Source: Butyribacter intestini (GTDB taxonomy: Bacteria; Bacillota; Clostridia; Lachnospirales; Lachnospiraceae). From it: DNA of 64,000 nt. Positions within the stretch are counted from its first letter, which is position 1; every line of letters starts with the position of its first letter. The stretch lies in NCBI GenBank assembly GCA_001414325.1, contig LLKB01000001.1, positions 935,699 through 999,698 of the forward strand, given 5' to 3'. The translations under genes were made by a program, and so were the position numbers. Shown piece after piece: positions 44,452 to 53,411 of this stretch. The notes beneath the pieces are model-generated. The model was given only the letters and a program-made list of their open reading frames with translations. It had not been told where the DNA came from and made no database searches.

Positions 44452-45045
44452 TTAAAACTCCTTACTAAGTGTTGGAATACTTATTCCCTCATTGTTTTCT
44501 GCAACATTTTTTATGTAATCACCTGATATATCAATAGTTTTTGGCGAGAAAATAAAAATATATTTTGAAATCTGACGCATATTTCCCTGGATTGAAAAGA
44601 TACATCCCGATACAAAATCCATTATACGCTGAGCTTCCTCAACATCAATCCCCTCAAGATTTACGATTACAGGCTGTCCACCAAGAAGAATATCACATAC
44701 TTCCTGTGATTCACCAAAATTTGCAGGTTTAAATATACATACCTCAACATCACTTGCGGATGTTCTTATAGGCACAACTTTGCTTTGAGCAGCACCTTTT
44801 GAAGTGTTTTTTTTCTGTGAATATTCAGGCTCATTTTCATAATCATCCTCATAATCATCATAAGGTGTTCTTGAAAAACTTCTTTTCTCTTCACGCCTCT
44901 GCTCTTTTTTTAAACGCTTTTCCTCTTTACGAAGTTCTTTATCATCGACATCACTTTCATATGGATCATCGTAAAAGTCATCGAAATCATCATCTCCCAG
45001 TTTAAAAAAATTTAAAAAGCTGCTTACCTTACCCTTTTCACCCAT
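44452..45045 (-). CDS. sepF: Cell division protein SepF
   Basis: 197 residues: an N-terminal amphipathic membrane-binding helix (KVSSFLNFFKLG), a long charged linker (about 20-95) and the SepF/DUF552 core (about 100-185, EVCIFKPANFGESQEVCDILLGGQPVIVNLEG ... FVSGCIFSIQG). SepF anchors FtsZ to the membrane. AAGGAGG upstream. It follows ylmE by 14 bases. Confidence 0.95.
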   Translation of the reverse strand: MGEKGKVSSFLNFFKLGDDDFDDFYDDPYESDVDDKELRKEEKRLKKEQRREEKRSFSRTPYDDYEDDYENEPEYSQKKNTSKGAAQSKVVPIRTSASDVEVCIFKPANFGESQEVCDILLGGQPVIVNLEGIDVEEAQRIMDFVSGCIFSIQGNMRQISKYIFIFSPKTIDISGDYIKNVAENNEGISIPTLSKEF

Positions 45046-45059
45046 TAGGCTGTCCTCCT

Positions 45060-45752
45060 TTATATTGAATAATTTCTTTCACCAAAAATTCCGGTACCCA
45101 CACGTACAAGTGTAGCTCCTTCCTCAACAGCCACCTCATAATCTCCGGTCATACCCATCGAAAGAATATCCATGCTAATATTATCAATGTTTTTAGCTGC
45201 TATGTCAACAGATAATGCCTTTAATTCTCTGAAAATATTTCTGTTTTCTTCAGCATTTTCGACAAATGGTGCTATCGTCATCAAGCCTTTGACTCTCAAA
45301 TGTGGAAGTTTTGCAACATCTCGCACGAGTTTTTCTACTTCGTCTGTTTTAAGACCAAATTTTGATTCTTCACACGCCACATTAACCTCTATAAGAATAT
45401 CTGAAACGAGATTTTTCTTCTCGCTTTCTTTTTCAATCGCTTCTGCAAGGTGCAGCGAATCTACGGAATGTATGAGAGTTGCACGGCCTACAACATATTT
45501 TACTTTATTTGTCTGAAGATGACCGATAAAATGCCACTTTATATCATCAGGCAGTGCATCATGTTTTTCTTTCATTTCCTGTGCTTTATTTTCTCCGAAA
45601 TCCCTCTTGCCGGCAGAATATGCTTCTTCTATCATTTCCATAGGTTTTGTTTTACTTACAGCGATCAAAGTAACTTCATTTCTGTCTCTGCCTGCTCTCT
45701 CACACGCGGCAGTTATCTTTTCCTCCACCTCTTTAAGATTTTCCTTAACCAT
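45060..45752 (-). CDS. YggS/YlmE-family PLP-binding homeostasis protein
   Basis: 230 residues, alanine-racemase-like single domain. The PLP lysine stands in LIAVSKTKPMEMI; FGENKAQEMKEKH, WHFIGHLQTNK and SMGMTGDYEVAVEEGATLVRVGT complete the family signature. These proteins balance free PLP and amino acid pools. First gene of the tight ylmE-sepF-yggT-ylmH-divIVA run. Confidence 0.94.
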   Translation of the reverse strand: MVKENLKEVEEKITAACERAGRDRNEVTLIAVSKTKPMEMIEEAYSAGKRDFGENKAQEMKEKHDALPDDIKWHFIGHLQTNKVKYVVGRATLIHSVDSLHLAEAIEKESEKKNLVSDILIEVNVACEESKFGLKTDEVEKLVRDVAKLPHLRVKGLMTIAPFVENAEENRNIFRELKALSVDIAAKNIDNISMDILSMGMTGDYEVAVEEGATLVRVGTGIFGERNYSI

Positions 45753-45790
45753 TTATTATTACCTCCATATTGCGATATTTATTTTAATAC

Positions 45791-45836
45791 CATCAGTCAG
45801 ACAGCATAGCGTATTGTAAATATCCGGCTGACTTCT
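45791..45836. repeat. REP-like element, family A (minus orientation)
   Basis: The reverse strand reads AAGTCAGCCGGATATTTACA then ATACGCTATGCTGTCTGACT. It aligns with the copies near 35.4 and 58.0 kb. AGTCAG and CTGACT at its ends make it an inverted repeat. Confidence 0.55.
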
Positions 45837-45867
45837 AATTTTAATATACACTTTTATGTACTTAATG

Positions 45868-47265
45868 TCAGATTATCTCATCTTCTTTAACAAGATTAGG
45901 ATTAAGAATTATATGATCATATATCTGCAGACCGTATATTGTATCTTCAGGTACAATGGCATATTCGGAATTTGAATATGTTATATCAATCCTTTTAAAA
46001 GTACAATAGCCATTATTACAATAATATACCCCATCAAGTCTGGCTGTCCTTGTCAAACTCAGCTCACTTCCATTTGCAGAGACATCTGCCACTATGATGT
46101 CACCTACCGAAAACAATCTGGCATCGATATAACATCTGTTTTTTTCATCTTTATAATAAACCTTAGCTTTTTTAAATGTATTATGCTGGTTTCCATGCTT
46201 GTCATATGTTTTAAGCATTACACCTGTACTTCCATCATCGCCACCATTTGTAATATATTCTTCAGGTACCATATAAAATTTCTTTTTGATTATGGAAGAT
46301 ACCGGTATCTTAAGTCCGGCTGCTTCATTAAATTCAAGCTGAATGTCAAGATATCTGTTATCAATATAATTTATCATGTCTTTGGTAAATTCCAATTTTG
46401 CATAATATTTTGATTTTTCCGTAAATGTCGTAACTGATGGTGTAAACTTGTTATTGTCTTTTTTTATAACTACATCTATACTGTCTTTATCATAAAGCTT
46501 CTTATATTGCTTCTTTGTAAGAGGTATGACAATTGACCAGTTATCACTTGTGATAAGTTTATATGCCGTATCGCCCTTTGATATTTCTTTCTTTTGTCTT
46601 AACTGTTTCCACTTATCTGTTGTATCAGAGAATGTTTTCTGATTGATAGAATCAATATCAAGCTTTTCAAGTCCATCTGAGCAGAATGAAATAATTCCGG
46701 TTTTTCCTGATTTAATCATTTTCAAAGATGAAGATGAATCATTTTTTAATATCCGTTTTGCTCTTTTTAAAAGCCCATTGGTCGTCATTTTCAAAAGTGA
46801 ATTGTCAAGATTATACCTGAAATTTGTAATTCCACTATAATCAGAAAAGTTAAATGAAGCCCTGTATTCGGCAATATCTGCACGAATGGTCTTAGTATCT
46901 TCATCAGACAACGAATAATTGTCTGCACCCTCTTTATCTAATGAATCATTAAAGCCACCTGTTCTGTCAACAGAATAAATCGTAGTATTTACTCCGATTC
47001 TTGCACCCTCACCTACATAATAATTAATATACCCGGAACTTTTAGCCTTGATTAAGTGCTCATCTCTTAAAATAACACCTCTTATCGTATCATCATCAGC
47101 AAGTTTATTTTGTGTCACTTCGTATATTGAAATATTATCCTGATTTAGCGATTGCACAAACAATACTATGATATATACCGAAAACAAAATAAGCATAATT
47201 CCAGTCCATGGGTTTTGGCGTTTTTTCATTTTTATGATATTATTTCGTGTATTTTTTCCAGCCAA
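45868..47265 (-). CDS. HlyD-like membrane adaptor protein of the division cluster
   Basis: 465 residues. A cytoplasmic N-terminus (KKRQNPWTG) precedes one membrane helix (about 19-37, IMLILFSVYIIVLFVQSL) and a large outside part starting with a barrel-sandwich-like half (GVILRDEHLIKAKSSGYINYYVGEGARIGVNTTIYSVD), followed by a helical hairpin region and a second beta-rich part. This resembles HlyD/RND adaptor proteins, but no ABC transporter or pump is adjacent. The start is a TTG at 47265, seven bases after GGGAGG; upstream in-frame codons precede that site. Function inferred only from fold. Confidence 0.65.
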   Translation of the reverse strand: MAGKNTRNNIIKMKKRQNPWTGIMLILFSVYIIVLFVQSLNQDNISIYEVTQNKLADDDTIRGVILRDEHLIKAKSSGYINYYVGEGARIGVNTTIYSVDRTGGFNDSLDKEGADNYSLSDEDTKTIRADIAEYRASFNFSDYSGITNFRYNLDNSLLKMTTNGLLKRAKRILKNDSSSSLKMIKSGKTGIISFCSDGLEKLDIDSINQKTFSDTTDKWKQLRQKKEISKGDTAYKLITSDNWSIVIPLTKKQYKKLYDKDSIDVVIKKDNNKFTPSVTTFTEKSKYYAKLEFTKDMINYIDNRYLDIQLEFNEAAGLKIPVSSIIKKKFYMVPEEYITNGGDDGSTGVMLKTYDKHGNQHNTFKKAKVYYKDEKNRCYIDARLFSVGDIIVADVSANGSELSLTRTARLDGVYYCNNGYCTFKRIDITYSNSEYAIVPEDTIYGLQIYDHIILNPNLVKEDEII

Positions 47266-47360
47266 AATATATCCTCCCATCGTCACATTCAACTTAATAT
47301 ATTATATTAAAATTTGAATGGATTGTCTAGTGTATGTTAAACCAAAATTTAACAGTTAGT

Positions 47361-47435
47361 AAACAGTTCAGCCATAAAAAGATAATTGGCAATACAATGA
47401 GCTTGTTCATTGTATTGTTAAGTACCTTTTTATGG
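47361..47435. repeat. Family B repeat plus nested perfect cruciform
   Basis: AACAGTTCAGCC (47362-47373) overlaps an outer stem, CCATAAAAAG (47372-47381) with CTTTTTATGG (47426-47435). Nested inside is an 11-bp stem, CAATACAATGA (47390-47400) with TCATTGTATTG (47407-47417), loop GCTTGT. Confidence 0.75.
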
Positions 47436-47518
47436 TAGAATAGCCTTTCATTTATGAAATGAAGTAAACACAAGCTGCATAGCAGCGACTGACAGCTTGC
47501 TGGCAGGTTTACGAATGT

Positions 47519-47546
47519 AATAAATGAAGGGCTGGACTGTTACAAC
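47519..47546 (-). repeat. Family B dispersed repeat
   Basis: The reverse strand reads GTAACAGTCCAGCC then CTTCATTTATTA, matching copies at 51.13 and 57.90 kb. Confidence 0.6.
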
Positions 47547-47562
47547 AGTTAAATTTGCATAT

Positions 47563-47628
47563 TAATCCTCATTTCTGCACACGTTTTTTGTGCATATTAA
47601 GTTTGTGTCAAGTGTGCGCAGACACAAA
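47563..47628 (-). promoter_or_regulatory. Structured 5' leader element, solitary (leader family copy 3)
   Basis: Same design as at aroB: stem TTTGTGTC (47628-47621, minus strand) with GACACAAA (47609-47602), loop TGCGCACACTT, and downstream GTGTGCA (47582-47576) just before GAAATGAGGA and an ATG. GCACAC of the loop pairs with GTGTGC. The ATG opens only MQI and a stop; the adaptor gene lies about 300 bases further on. Confidence 0.5.
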
Positions 47629-47632
47629 TCTT

Positions 47633-47669
47633 GTGTGCGAAAAATCTTGCATATATGGATTTTTCACAC
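47633..47669 (-). terminator. Hairpin at the comEC stop codon
   Basis: GTGTGAAAAATC pairs with GATTTTTCGCACAC, with a two-base bulge. It begins at the comEC stop. No T-run follows, so termination strength is uncertain. Confidence 0.45.
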
Positions 47670-50032
47670 TACTCTTCAAAATTCAAAGCACCTTCTACAT
47701 CTGTTCTGTATATTTTTGTTTCTATATATTCAAGTTTTTTTAGAAGTTCACTGTGAGGATGCCCATATCTGTTGTTTTTTCCACAGGATATGATGGTTTT
47801 TTCAGGCATCGTTCGTCTTAAGAATGCCTCTGTTGTCGAGTTTTTACTGCCATGATGTGCAGCTTTTAGCAAAGTATATTTTTGTGGAAAATTTTCAAAG
47901 TCAGAATTCAATATATCAAGCACCTTATCTTCTCCATCTTTTTCAAGATCCCCGGTGAGAAGAATACTGTTATTTTTGTGAACTATACTTAATACTGCCG
48001 AATAAGCATTTGCTGAATCGGTTTTACAGCCATTGTCCGGATGAACACAGGTCATTGTCATATCACCATCAATAATCTTGTCATAGGTTTTAACATACCT
48101 GACTTTATTACAGTTGTTTTTTGCAAGCCTAAGTATCTGATAATAAGCTTCATCTTTAAGTTCATTGTCAGGGTTTGGAAGCAGAAAATTGTCTATAGTT
48201 ATCCTATCTGCGTTTTTTTGCTCAAATATTTCAATAATTCCTGATATATGGTCGCTGTCAGAGTGTGTCATTATACAGTAGTCTATTTTCTCTATGCCAT
48301 AATACTTAAGATACGGTGTGATGATATATTTTCCGACACTGTCTTTGTCCGAACTTCCGCCGTCTATCATATAAACTTTTCCGTTGTCATTTTTAATAAT
48401 GATACAGTCACCTTGTCCTACATCCAGAAAACAAATGTTAAACCTGTCATTTTGAGGAGGTATCAGCATAAAAACATACAACACCATAAAAAGCAAAAAT
48501 GTATAATGTGATATTTTTGAAATTTCTGCCGAAAAAGATAACAAAACAGAAGAAAATCCTGCATCAAAATCCTTTTTAATATATATGTAATCTTTCAGAT
48601 ATTTTACAGCAAAAATCAAAGTAAATGAAACCAGATAAAATATAAATATTTTAATAATACTCGGTCGTCCCGTAACAATATGATGCATTGGCAGTTTATT
48701 AAATAGCTCGCATACCCCATCATAAAATTTAAGTATAAAATAGGCTCCGCCAAGCATAAATTTTCCAAGTGGCAAAAAAACTATTCCCAAAAGACCGCCC
48801 AAAGCACTAATTATGACAAGAAATGTCGAAAGTGGAACTATCAAAAGATTTAAGACTATACTGTATGATGGTGTCTGGAAAAAGCAATATAATATCACCG
48901 GCAGTGTAAAAAACTGTATCGAAAAACTCACCAGCATGGATTTTATAATCTCTTTTTTTATGTGCTGTACCAATCTTTCTTTATTATTATGTTTAAAATC
49001 ATTTTTGCACGCGAAAATATCATCCCTTAAAAATGGATAAAAATAAGCTATAGCAATAATCGCACCATATGATAATAAAAAACTGCATGAGAAAAGAGAC
49101 ATTGGCTTTAATATGACTATAATAACCGCACTTACAGCCGTTGCAGACAGCATATCATAACTTCTTCCGACAAATCCGGCAAACAAAGCAATGACCATCA
49201 TAATGACCGCTCTATTTGTTGAAATTCCAAATCCCGTCATAATGCCATAAAGAAGCAGCAGCAACACGGTAAGTGTTATTGAAAGTTTATCGGGCACTTT
49301 CAATAATGTAAGCAGCTTATTAAAAGCCATACATAAAACTGTTATATGCAGTCCGCTTATTGCGAGAAGATGTGACATCCCGTTCTCACGGTATAACTCT
49401 TTTACCTCTTCGTCGAGCATACTCTTATCACCAAGAAGCATAGCAGATACCGTTCCGGCTTCTCTCTCAGGCATACAATCGGCATAGATGTTTTTCAGCC
49501 TGTCCCTAAAATCATACAATATTTTTTTCGGGTGATTATAGTTTCCGTCCAAGACAACAATGTCACCAATATCGCAAGCTGCAGAGTAAAAGATTTTTTT
49601 CTCGCGGTAATACGCTTTCATATTAAATTCTCCGGGGTTTGTTGCACTTTTTAATTCCATAAGAGAAGCATTGCACTTTATCTTATTTTCGGGATTGAGT
49701 TTAAGTTTCTCTTTGCCGTTCGACTTTTTTGCATAAATGATAATTGACGGTAAATCTTTATATTCCGTCGTCCTGCCATCAAATTTCAGTCTTACATTTT
49801 TTAATATTATGCTCACTGTTTTTTCTTTTGAAACTGCAGACTCAAACTCTCCGTAAATAATTGTTTCTATCCTGCTTTTGTTTTTGAACATATCATCAAG
49901 ATAATATTGTTTTTTATAGATTCTTTTTTGTGAAATGATATTAAAAGCTGATATTATTATAATAAGAATAACGGCAGTCCACACAGCCGGTCTTCTTATA
50001 ATAAACACCTCCCTGTTTTGTCGTTTTTGCAT
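47669..50032 (-). CDS. comEC: ComEC/Rec2 DNA-uptake channel
   Basis: 787 residues in the complete three-part layout: N-terminal soluble DUF4131 region between two helices (about 15-190), the Competence membrane domain (about 205-490, GMSHLLAISGLHITVLCMAFNKLL and FGISTNRAVIMM), and a C-terminal metallo-beta-lactamase-like nuclease domain (about 510-787, FLDVGQGDCIII, MTHSDSDHISG, LLTGDLEKDGE, KAAHHGSKNSTTEAFL). It carries single-stranded DNA across the membrane. The ATG at 50032 has no ribosome binding site, while GGGAGGTG lies 20 bases inside, so translation may start at a rare codon (GTG, ATT or ATA) about nine to twelve codons in. Confidence 0.93.
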   Translation of the reverse strand: MQKRQNREVFIIRRPAVWTAVILIIIISAFNIISQKRIYKKQYYLDDMFKNKSRIETIIYGEFESAVSKEKTVSIILKNVRLKFDGRTTEYKDLPSIIIYAKKSNGKEKLKLNPENKIKCNASLMELKSATNPGEFNMKAYYREKKIFYSAACDIGDIVVLDGNYNHPKKILYDFRDRLKNIYADCMPEREAGTVSAMLLGDKSMLDEEVKELYRENGMSHLLAISGLHITVLCMAFNKLLTLLKVPDKLSITLTVLLLLLYGIMTGFGISTNRAVIMMVIALFAGFVGRSYDMLSATAVSAVIIVILKPMSLFSCSFLLSYGAIIAIAYFYPFLRDDIFACKNDFKHNNKERLVQHIKKEIIKSMLVSFSIQFFTLPVILYCFFQTPSYSIVLNLLIVPLSTFLVIISALGGLLGIVFLPLGKFMLGGAYFILKFYDGVCELFNKLPMHHIVTGRPSIIKIFIFYLVSFTLIFAVKYLKDYIYIKKDFDAGFSSVLLSFSAEISKISHYTFLLFMVLYVFMLIPPQNDRFNICFLDVGQGDCIIIKNDNGKVYMIDGGSSDKDSVGKYIITPYLKYYGIEKIDYCIMTHSDSDHISGIIEIFEQKNADRITIDNFLLPNPDNELKDEAYYQILRLAKNNCNKVRYVKTYDKIIDGDMTMTCVHPDNGCKTDSANAYSAVLSIVHKNNSILLTGDLEKDGEDKVLDILNSDFENFPQKYTLLKAAHHGSKNSTTEAFLRRTMPEKTIISCGKNNRYGHPHSELLKKLEYIETKIYRTDVEGALNFEE

Positions 50033-50045
50033 ATTTATTGTTAAA

Positions 50046-50084
50046 CATATATTCGCAATCCGCTTTGCTATTTACTTATAACAT
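50046..50084. repeat. REP-like element, family A (plus orientation)
   Basis: ATATTCGCAATCCGCTTTGC then TATTTACTTATAAC, the clearest copy of the family core. Confidence 0.6.
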
Positions 50085-50089
50085 AATTT

Positions 50090-51058
50090 TTATTTTTTCT
50101 CTTTTACAATGTCAAGATTTCTTTCAAACGGTTCTCCGAAACTCATACTCTCATTATATTTAAGTACCTGCTCACCATCAATACTAAATTGTACTTTATT
50201 TACATTTGGCAGTTCTATAAGAGTATTTACGACGGAATAAATAGCAACCATATCAGTTATATCATCCTGTTTATTTAAAAATTCTTTTGAAAAATCCACA
50301 TAACAGGTTTTCTCTTTAACAGTAACCTTATTTAATACTGTTCCTTTTGGAACTGTAGGCAATACCTTATTTTTGTTTACTCCATCAATAGTATATGGCC
50401 CGCTTATAAGCTGTTCTATTGCTAATTGTTCAAGTGGTATCGTTGCATCATAAGTTATATTGACTGGTACTATAACAAGTGATTTACCCGTTTCATCCGA
50501 GAAATACATATTTAGTGTCGCTTTCTGTTTATAATCACTTACACCGCCTGTATTATCAATAAATGAATCTGCTGTCATAATACCTACCGGCTCCATATTT
50601 GAATCGGTAATCGGCTGTCCTGCAACATAAAATTGTATGCCTTTTATTCCTTTTACCTGCGAAAGCGTTTTTACGATAGCAGCTCTTCTTAATATTTCTG
50701 AAACACCGGTATAATTTCCGTACGCAGCATTAAAATATAATGAGAGTTCTCCTGACGGACTTATATTAAAATTATCGACTTTAACATCATCAGGAATGGC
50801 TTTTTTCATATTAATATTATCCGGCTCACGCTGTAGTTTTCTGATAAATTTTTTTATGGATTTAGCTGTTTTATCTTCGGATGAAATATTACACTTTTCA
50901 TACATGACTTTCTTTTCGTTTGCATCAAGACCGTAAACATAATAACCTTTATATGTTTCTTTTTTTCCACATGATGACAGAGAAAAAATAAGCACAGCAC
51001 ATATGCATATGCACATGGCATATATGGACAATCTTTTTGATAAAATCATATTATTCAT
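50090..51058 (-). CDS. GerMN-domain lipoprotein
   Basis: 322 residues with a lipoprotein signal peptide ending in the lipobox LSSC (Cys about residue 29). Two GerMN domains follow (about 65-165 and 195-315), each ending in an SPSGELSLYFNAAYGNYTG-like or KTCYVDFSKEFLN stretch. In B. subtilis GerM acts in sporulation and germination; other homologues sit next to WalK-like kinases. The start at 51058 follows AAGGAG. It lies downstream of the kinase gene in the same direction, so a link to envelope signalling is plausible. Confidence 0.85.
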   Translation of the reverse strand: MNNMILSKRLSIYAMCICICAVLIFSLSSCGKKETYKGYYVYGLDANEKKVMYEKCNISSEDKTAKSIKKFIRKLQREPDNINMKKAIPDDVKVDNFNISPSGELSLYFNAAYGNYTGVSEILRRAAIVKTLSQVKGIKGIQFYVAGQPITDSNMEPVGIMTADSFIDNTGGVSDYKQKATLNMYFSDETGKSLVIVPVNITYDATIPLEQLAIEQLISGPYTIDGVNKNKVLPTVPKGTVLNKVTVKEKTCYVDFSKEFLNKQDDITDMVAIYSVVNTLIELPNVNKVQFSIDGEQVLKYNESMSFGEPFERNLDIVKEKK

Positions 51059-51128
51059 ACTTCTTCTCCTTAAATCAAATTTCAAAAGCAAAATATATTG
51101 TATTTACGATTAAAGTTTTGCTAACACT

Positions 51129-51151
51129 GTAACAGTTCAGCCTTTCATTTC
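51129..51151 (+). repeat. Family B dispersed repeat
   Basis: GTAACAGTTCAGCC followed by TTTCATTT, upstream of the GerMN gene. Confidence 0.55.
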
Positions 51152-51235
51152 TAACACTCAGAATACATCGTTTTTTATGACTGCAATACCACTAAATCTC
51201 GCTGTAAGATATTAACATAGTCTGAAAACTATCAT

Positions 51236-52669
51236 TTATTGTATATAATTCAACGGAATCCTTACGGTAAATGTAGTACCCTCTTTTTCTTTGCTGTAAA
51301 CTTTAATAGAACCTCTGTGCAAAAGTATTACACTCCTTGTGATTGCAAGACCAAGTCCTGTTCCACCTGTTGCCCTTGACCTTGCCTTATCTACCCTGAA
51401 AAATCTCTCAAACACACTGTCAAGTGAATCTTCAGGAATTCCAACACCTGAGTCCTGCACCGTGACATAGAAAAACTTGTGGTCGGCATTTAATGTCACC
51501 TTTACCCAGCCATCATCGTAATTGTATTTTATGGCATTTTCAATAAGATTATTTAATGCCATTGAAAGCTTGACTTCATCCACATCTGCCATAACCGGCC
51601 TGAAACTCTCAAAAATAAGTTCAATATTTCTTTTTCCGGCAATAGGTCTGAGGCGTTTTAGAAGCTGCTCTATCAGATCATTGATGCTGATATTACTTAT
51701 AATTATATTTGCGGTATTCTGATCCAGCTTAACCATTGAAAGAAGATCGTTGATTATCTGGGTCATTCTCTCTATTTCTGTCGTTATGTCACCTAAAAAT
51801 TCCCTGTATATTTCTTCGGGCATTCCCTCCTGTGAAAGAAGAGAGTCAGACAGAACCTTCATCGATGCAAGCGGAGTCTTTAATTCATGTGATACATTTG
51901 ATACAAATTCCTGTCTTGAGCTTTCCTGATTTTGTATTACTTCTATCATCTGGTTGAAAGAATCAGTTATTTTGTGAAGTTCTGAATAGCCGTGCATATC
52001 AAGTTCGACAGCCATATTTCCCTTTGATATCTCATTGATAGAATCCGTAAGTTTACTCAACGGTTTTGTAAGGAAAATTGAATATACAAATGAGATAAGC
52101 AGTATCACAAGCACTATTGCACAGACTGCAAAGATAACTTTTCTTGTTACAGCTTTTGAAGTAAGTTGTATATTCTTTGTAGAGTAGCTTATGATGATTG
52201 CTCCCGTAGTTTCATTTGTAACAGGATCTACTATCGGCATGGTAAGCTGCATATATTCGCCAAGATTGTTTATATACTTGTTCTGGTCATCTGAAAAACA
52301 CTTTACAACCTCTGTAGATACCATGGTTTTTCCATTTTCGATATTGTAAGTATCTCTTATAACTTTTAAATCTTTGTCAACTATAATAATACGCCCCTGA
52401 TAGATATTGGCAATTTCCTCCGTCTCATTTTCAACATCACTTGATTCCTGAGTTGACAGATAACCTGATGATGTGACAAGATTTGATATTACCGTTCCGT
52501 ATGACTGCAATTCATCTGTACGCTGGGAGATTAATTGTGAGTTATATTCATTTGTTATTAAATTGACAAGAAAAATAATGGGTATAGTTCCCACGCATAA
52601 TAAAATCAAAAACATCTGTGTTCTCATCCCACGCAGATTGTATATAAAATCAGACCATAACTTTTTCAC
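51236..52669 (-). CDS. Membrane sensor histidine kinase (WalK-like)
   Basis: 477 residues: first membrane helix (about 18-36), extracellular sensor domain (about 37-170), second helix (about 178-200), HAMP (about 200-250), HisKA with phosphoacceptor in FVSNVSHELKTPL, and HATPase with N box NLIENAIKYNYDDG, DSGVGIPED and GGTGLGLAIT. It pairs with the OmpR-type regulator 34 bases upstream. The start is a GTG at 52669, five bases after GGGGG. No PAS domain is seen, so it is a shorter form than WalK. Confidence 0.93.
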   Translation of the reverse strand: MKKLWSDFIYNLRGMRTQMFLILLCVGTIPIIFLVNLITNEYNSQLISQRTDELQSYGTVISNLVTSSGYLSTQESSDVENETEEIANIYQGRIIIVDKDLKVIRDTYNIENGKTMVSTEVVKCFSDDQNKYINNLGEYMQLTMPIVDPVTNETTGAIIISYSTKNIQLTSKAVTRKVIFAVCAIVLVILLISFVYSIFLTKPLSKLTDSINEISKGNMAVELDMHGYSELHKITDSFNQMIEVIQNQESSRQEFVSNVSHELKTPLASMKVLSDSLLSQEGMPEEIYREFLGDITTEIERMTQIINDLLSMVKLDQNTANIIISNISINDLIEQLLKRLRPIAGKRNIELIFESFRPVMADVDEVKLSMALNNLIENAIKYNYDDGWVKVTLNADHKFFYVTVQDSGVGIPEDSLDSVFERFFRVDKARSRATGGTGLGLAITRSVILLHRGSIKVYSKEKEGTTFTVRIPLNYIQ

Positions 52670-52703
52670 TGCAGCCCCCGTATTTAATTTTTATTTTATT
52701 GCA

Positions 52704-53390
52704 TTACTTTTGAAAATAATAACCGACTCCCCATTTAGTATGTATATACTTAGGATTGCTAGGTGTATCTTCGATTTTTTCCCTGAGACGTCTTATATGA
52801 ACATCAACAGTACGCACATCACCCGGATAATCATATCCCCATACAGTGTTTAACAGTTCCTCACGGCTGTAAACTTTGTTTGGATGAAGCATGAGAAGTT
52901 CAAGCAAATCAAATTCTTTTGCCGTAAGGTTTACCTCTTCATCATTTATGTAACCTCGTCTGCTGTCAAGATCAATGCTAAGTCCGTTGTAAGAATAAGT
53001 CTTTTGAACTTCCGGCTGCTCTTTTGATGCACTTCTTCTTATTATTGCTTTTATCCTCGCCTTAACTTCAAGAATATTGAAAGGTTTCGTGATATAATCG
53101 TCAGCACCGTACTCAAGTCCAAGTATTTTATCCATGTCATCACCTTTTGCAGTGAGCATTATGATTGGGACATCCGAAAATTCTCTTATGTGCTGGCATA
53201 CTTCAAAGCCATCATGTATTGGCAGCATAACATCGAGCAGGATAATGTCATATTTATTGTTTGTAGCAAGATCTATTGCCTCCTGTCCGTCATATGCACA
53301 ATCCACATCCATTCCGTCCTGTTCAAGACTGAATCTGATACCTTTTACAATGAGTTTCTCATCATCTACTACCAATACTTTCTTTGCCAT
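52704..53390 (-). CDS. OmpR/WalR-family response regulator
   Basis: 228 residues. The receiver domain shows KVLVVDDEK, phospho-Asp in IILLDVMLP and Lys in MLTAKGD. The C-terminal winged helix (about 135-228) ends RTVDVHIRRLREKIED ... KWGVGYYF. It closely resembles WalR, the wall-metabolism regulator of Firmicutes. The start at 53390 has AAGGA five bases upstream; an ATG 18 bases earlier was rejected. It follows comEA by 21 bases. Confidence 0.94.
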   Translation of the reverse strand: MAKKVLVVDDEKLIVKGIRFSLEQDGMDVDCAYDGQEAIDLATNNKYDIILLDVMLPIHDGFEVCQHIREFSDVPIIMLTAKGDDMDKILGLEYGADDYITKPFNILEVKARIKAIIRRSASKEQPEVQKTYSYNGLSIDLDSRRGYINDEEVNLTAKEFDLLELLMLHPNKVYSREELLNTVWGYDYPGDVRTVDVHIRRLREKIEDTPSNPKYIHTKWGVGYYFQK

Positions 53391-53411
53391 GTCCATCCTT
53401 CTTTCCATCTA

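Larger units (their letters stand above)
47266..47668. other. 403-base repeat-rich intergenic region between comEC and the adaptor gene
   Basis: No gene. From right to left: a hairpin after comEC (47633-47669), a structured leader copy (47563-47628) that leads into a three-codon ORF (ATG CAA ATT TAA), two family B repeats, and a nested cruciform. An AAGCTG..CAGCTT inverted repeat lies at about 47472-47498. Confidence 0.6.
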
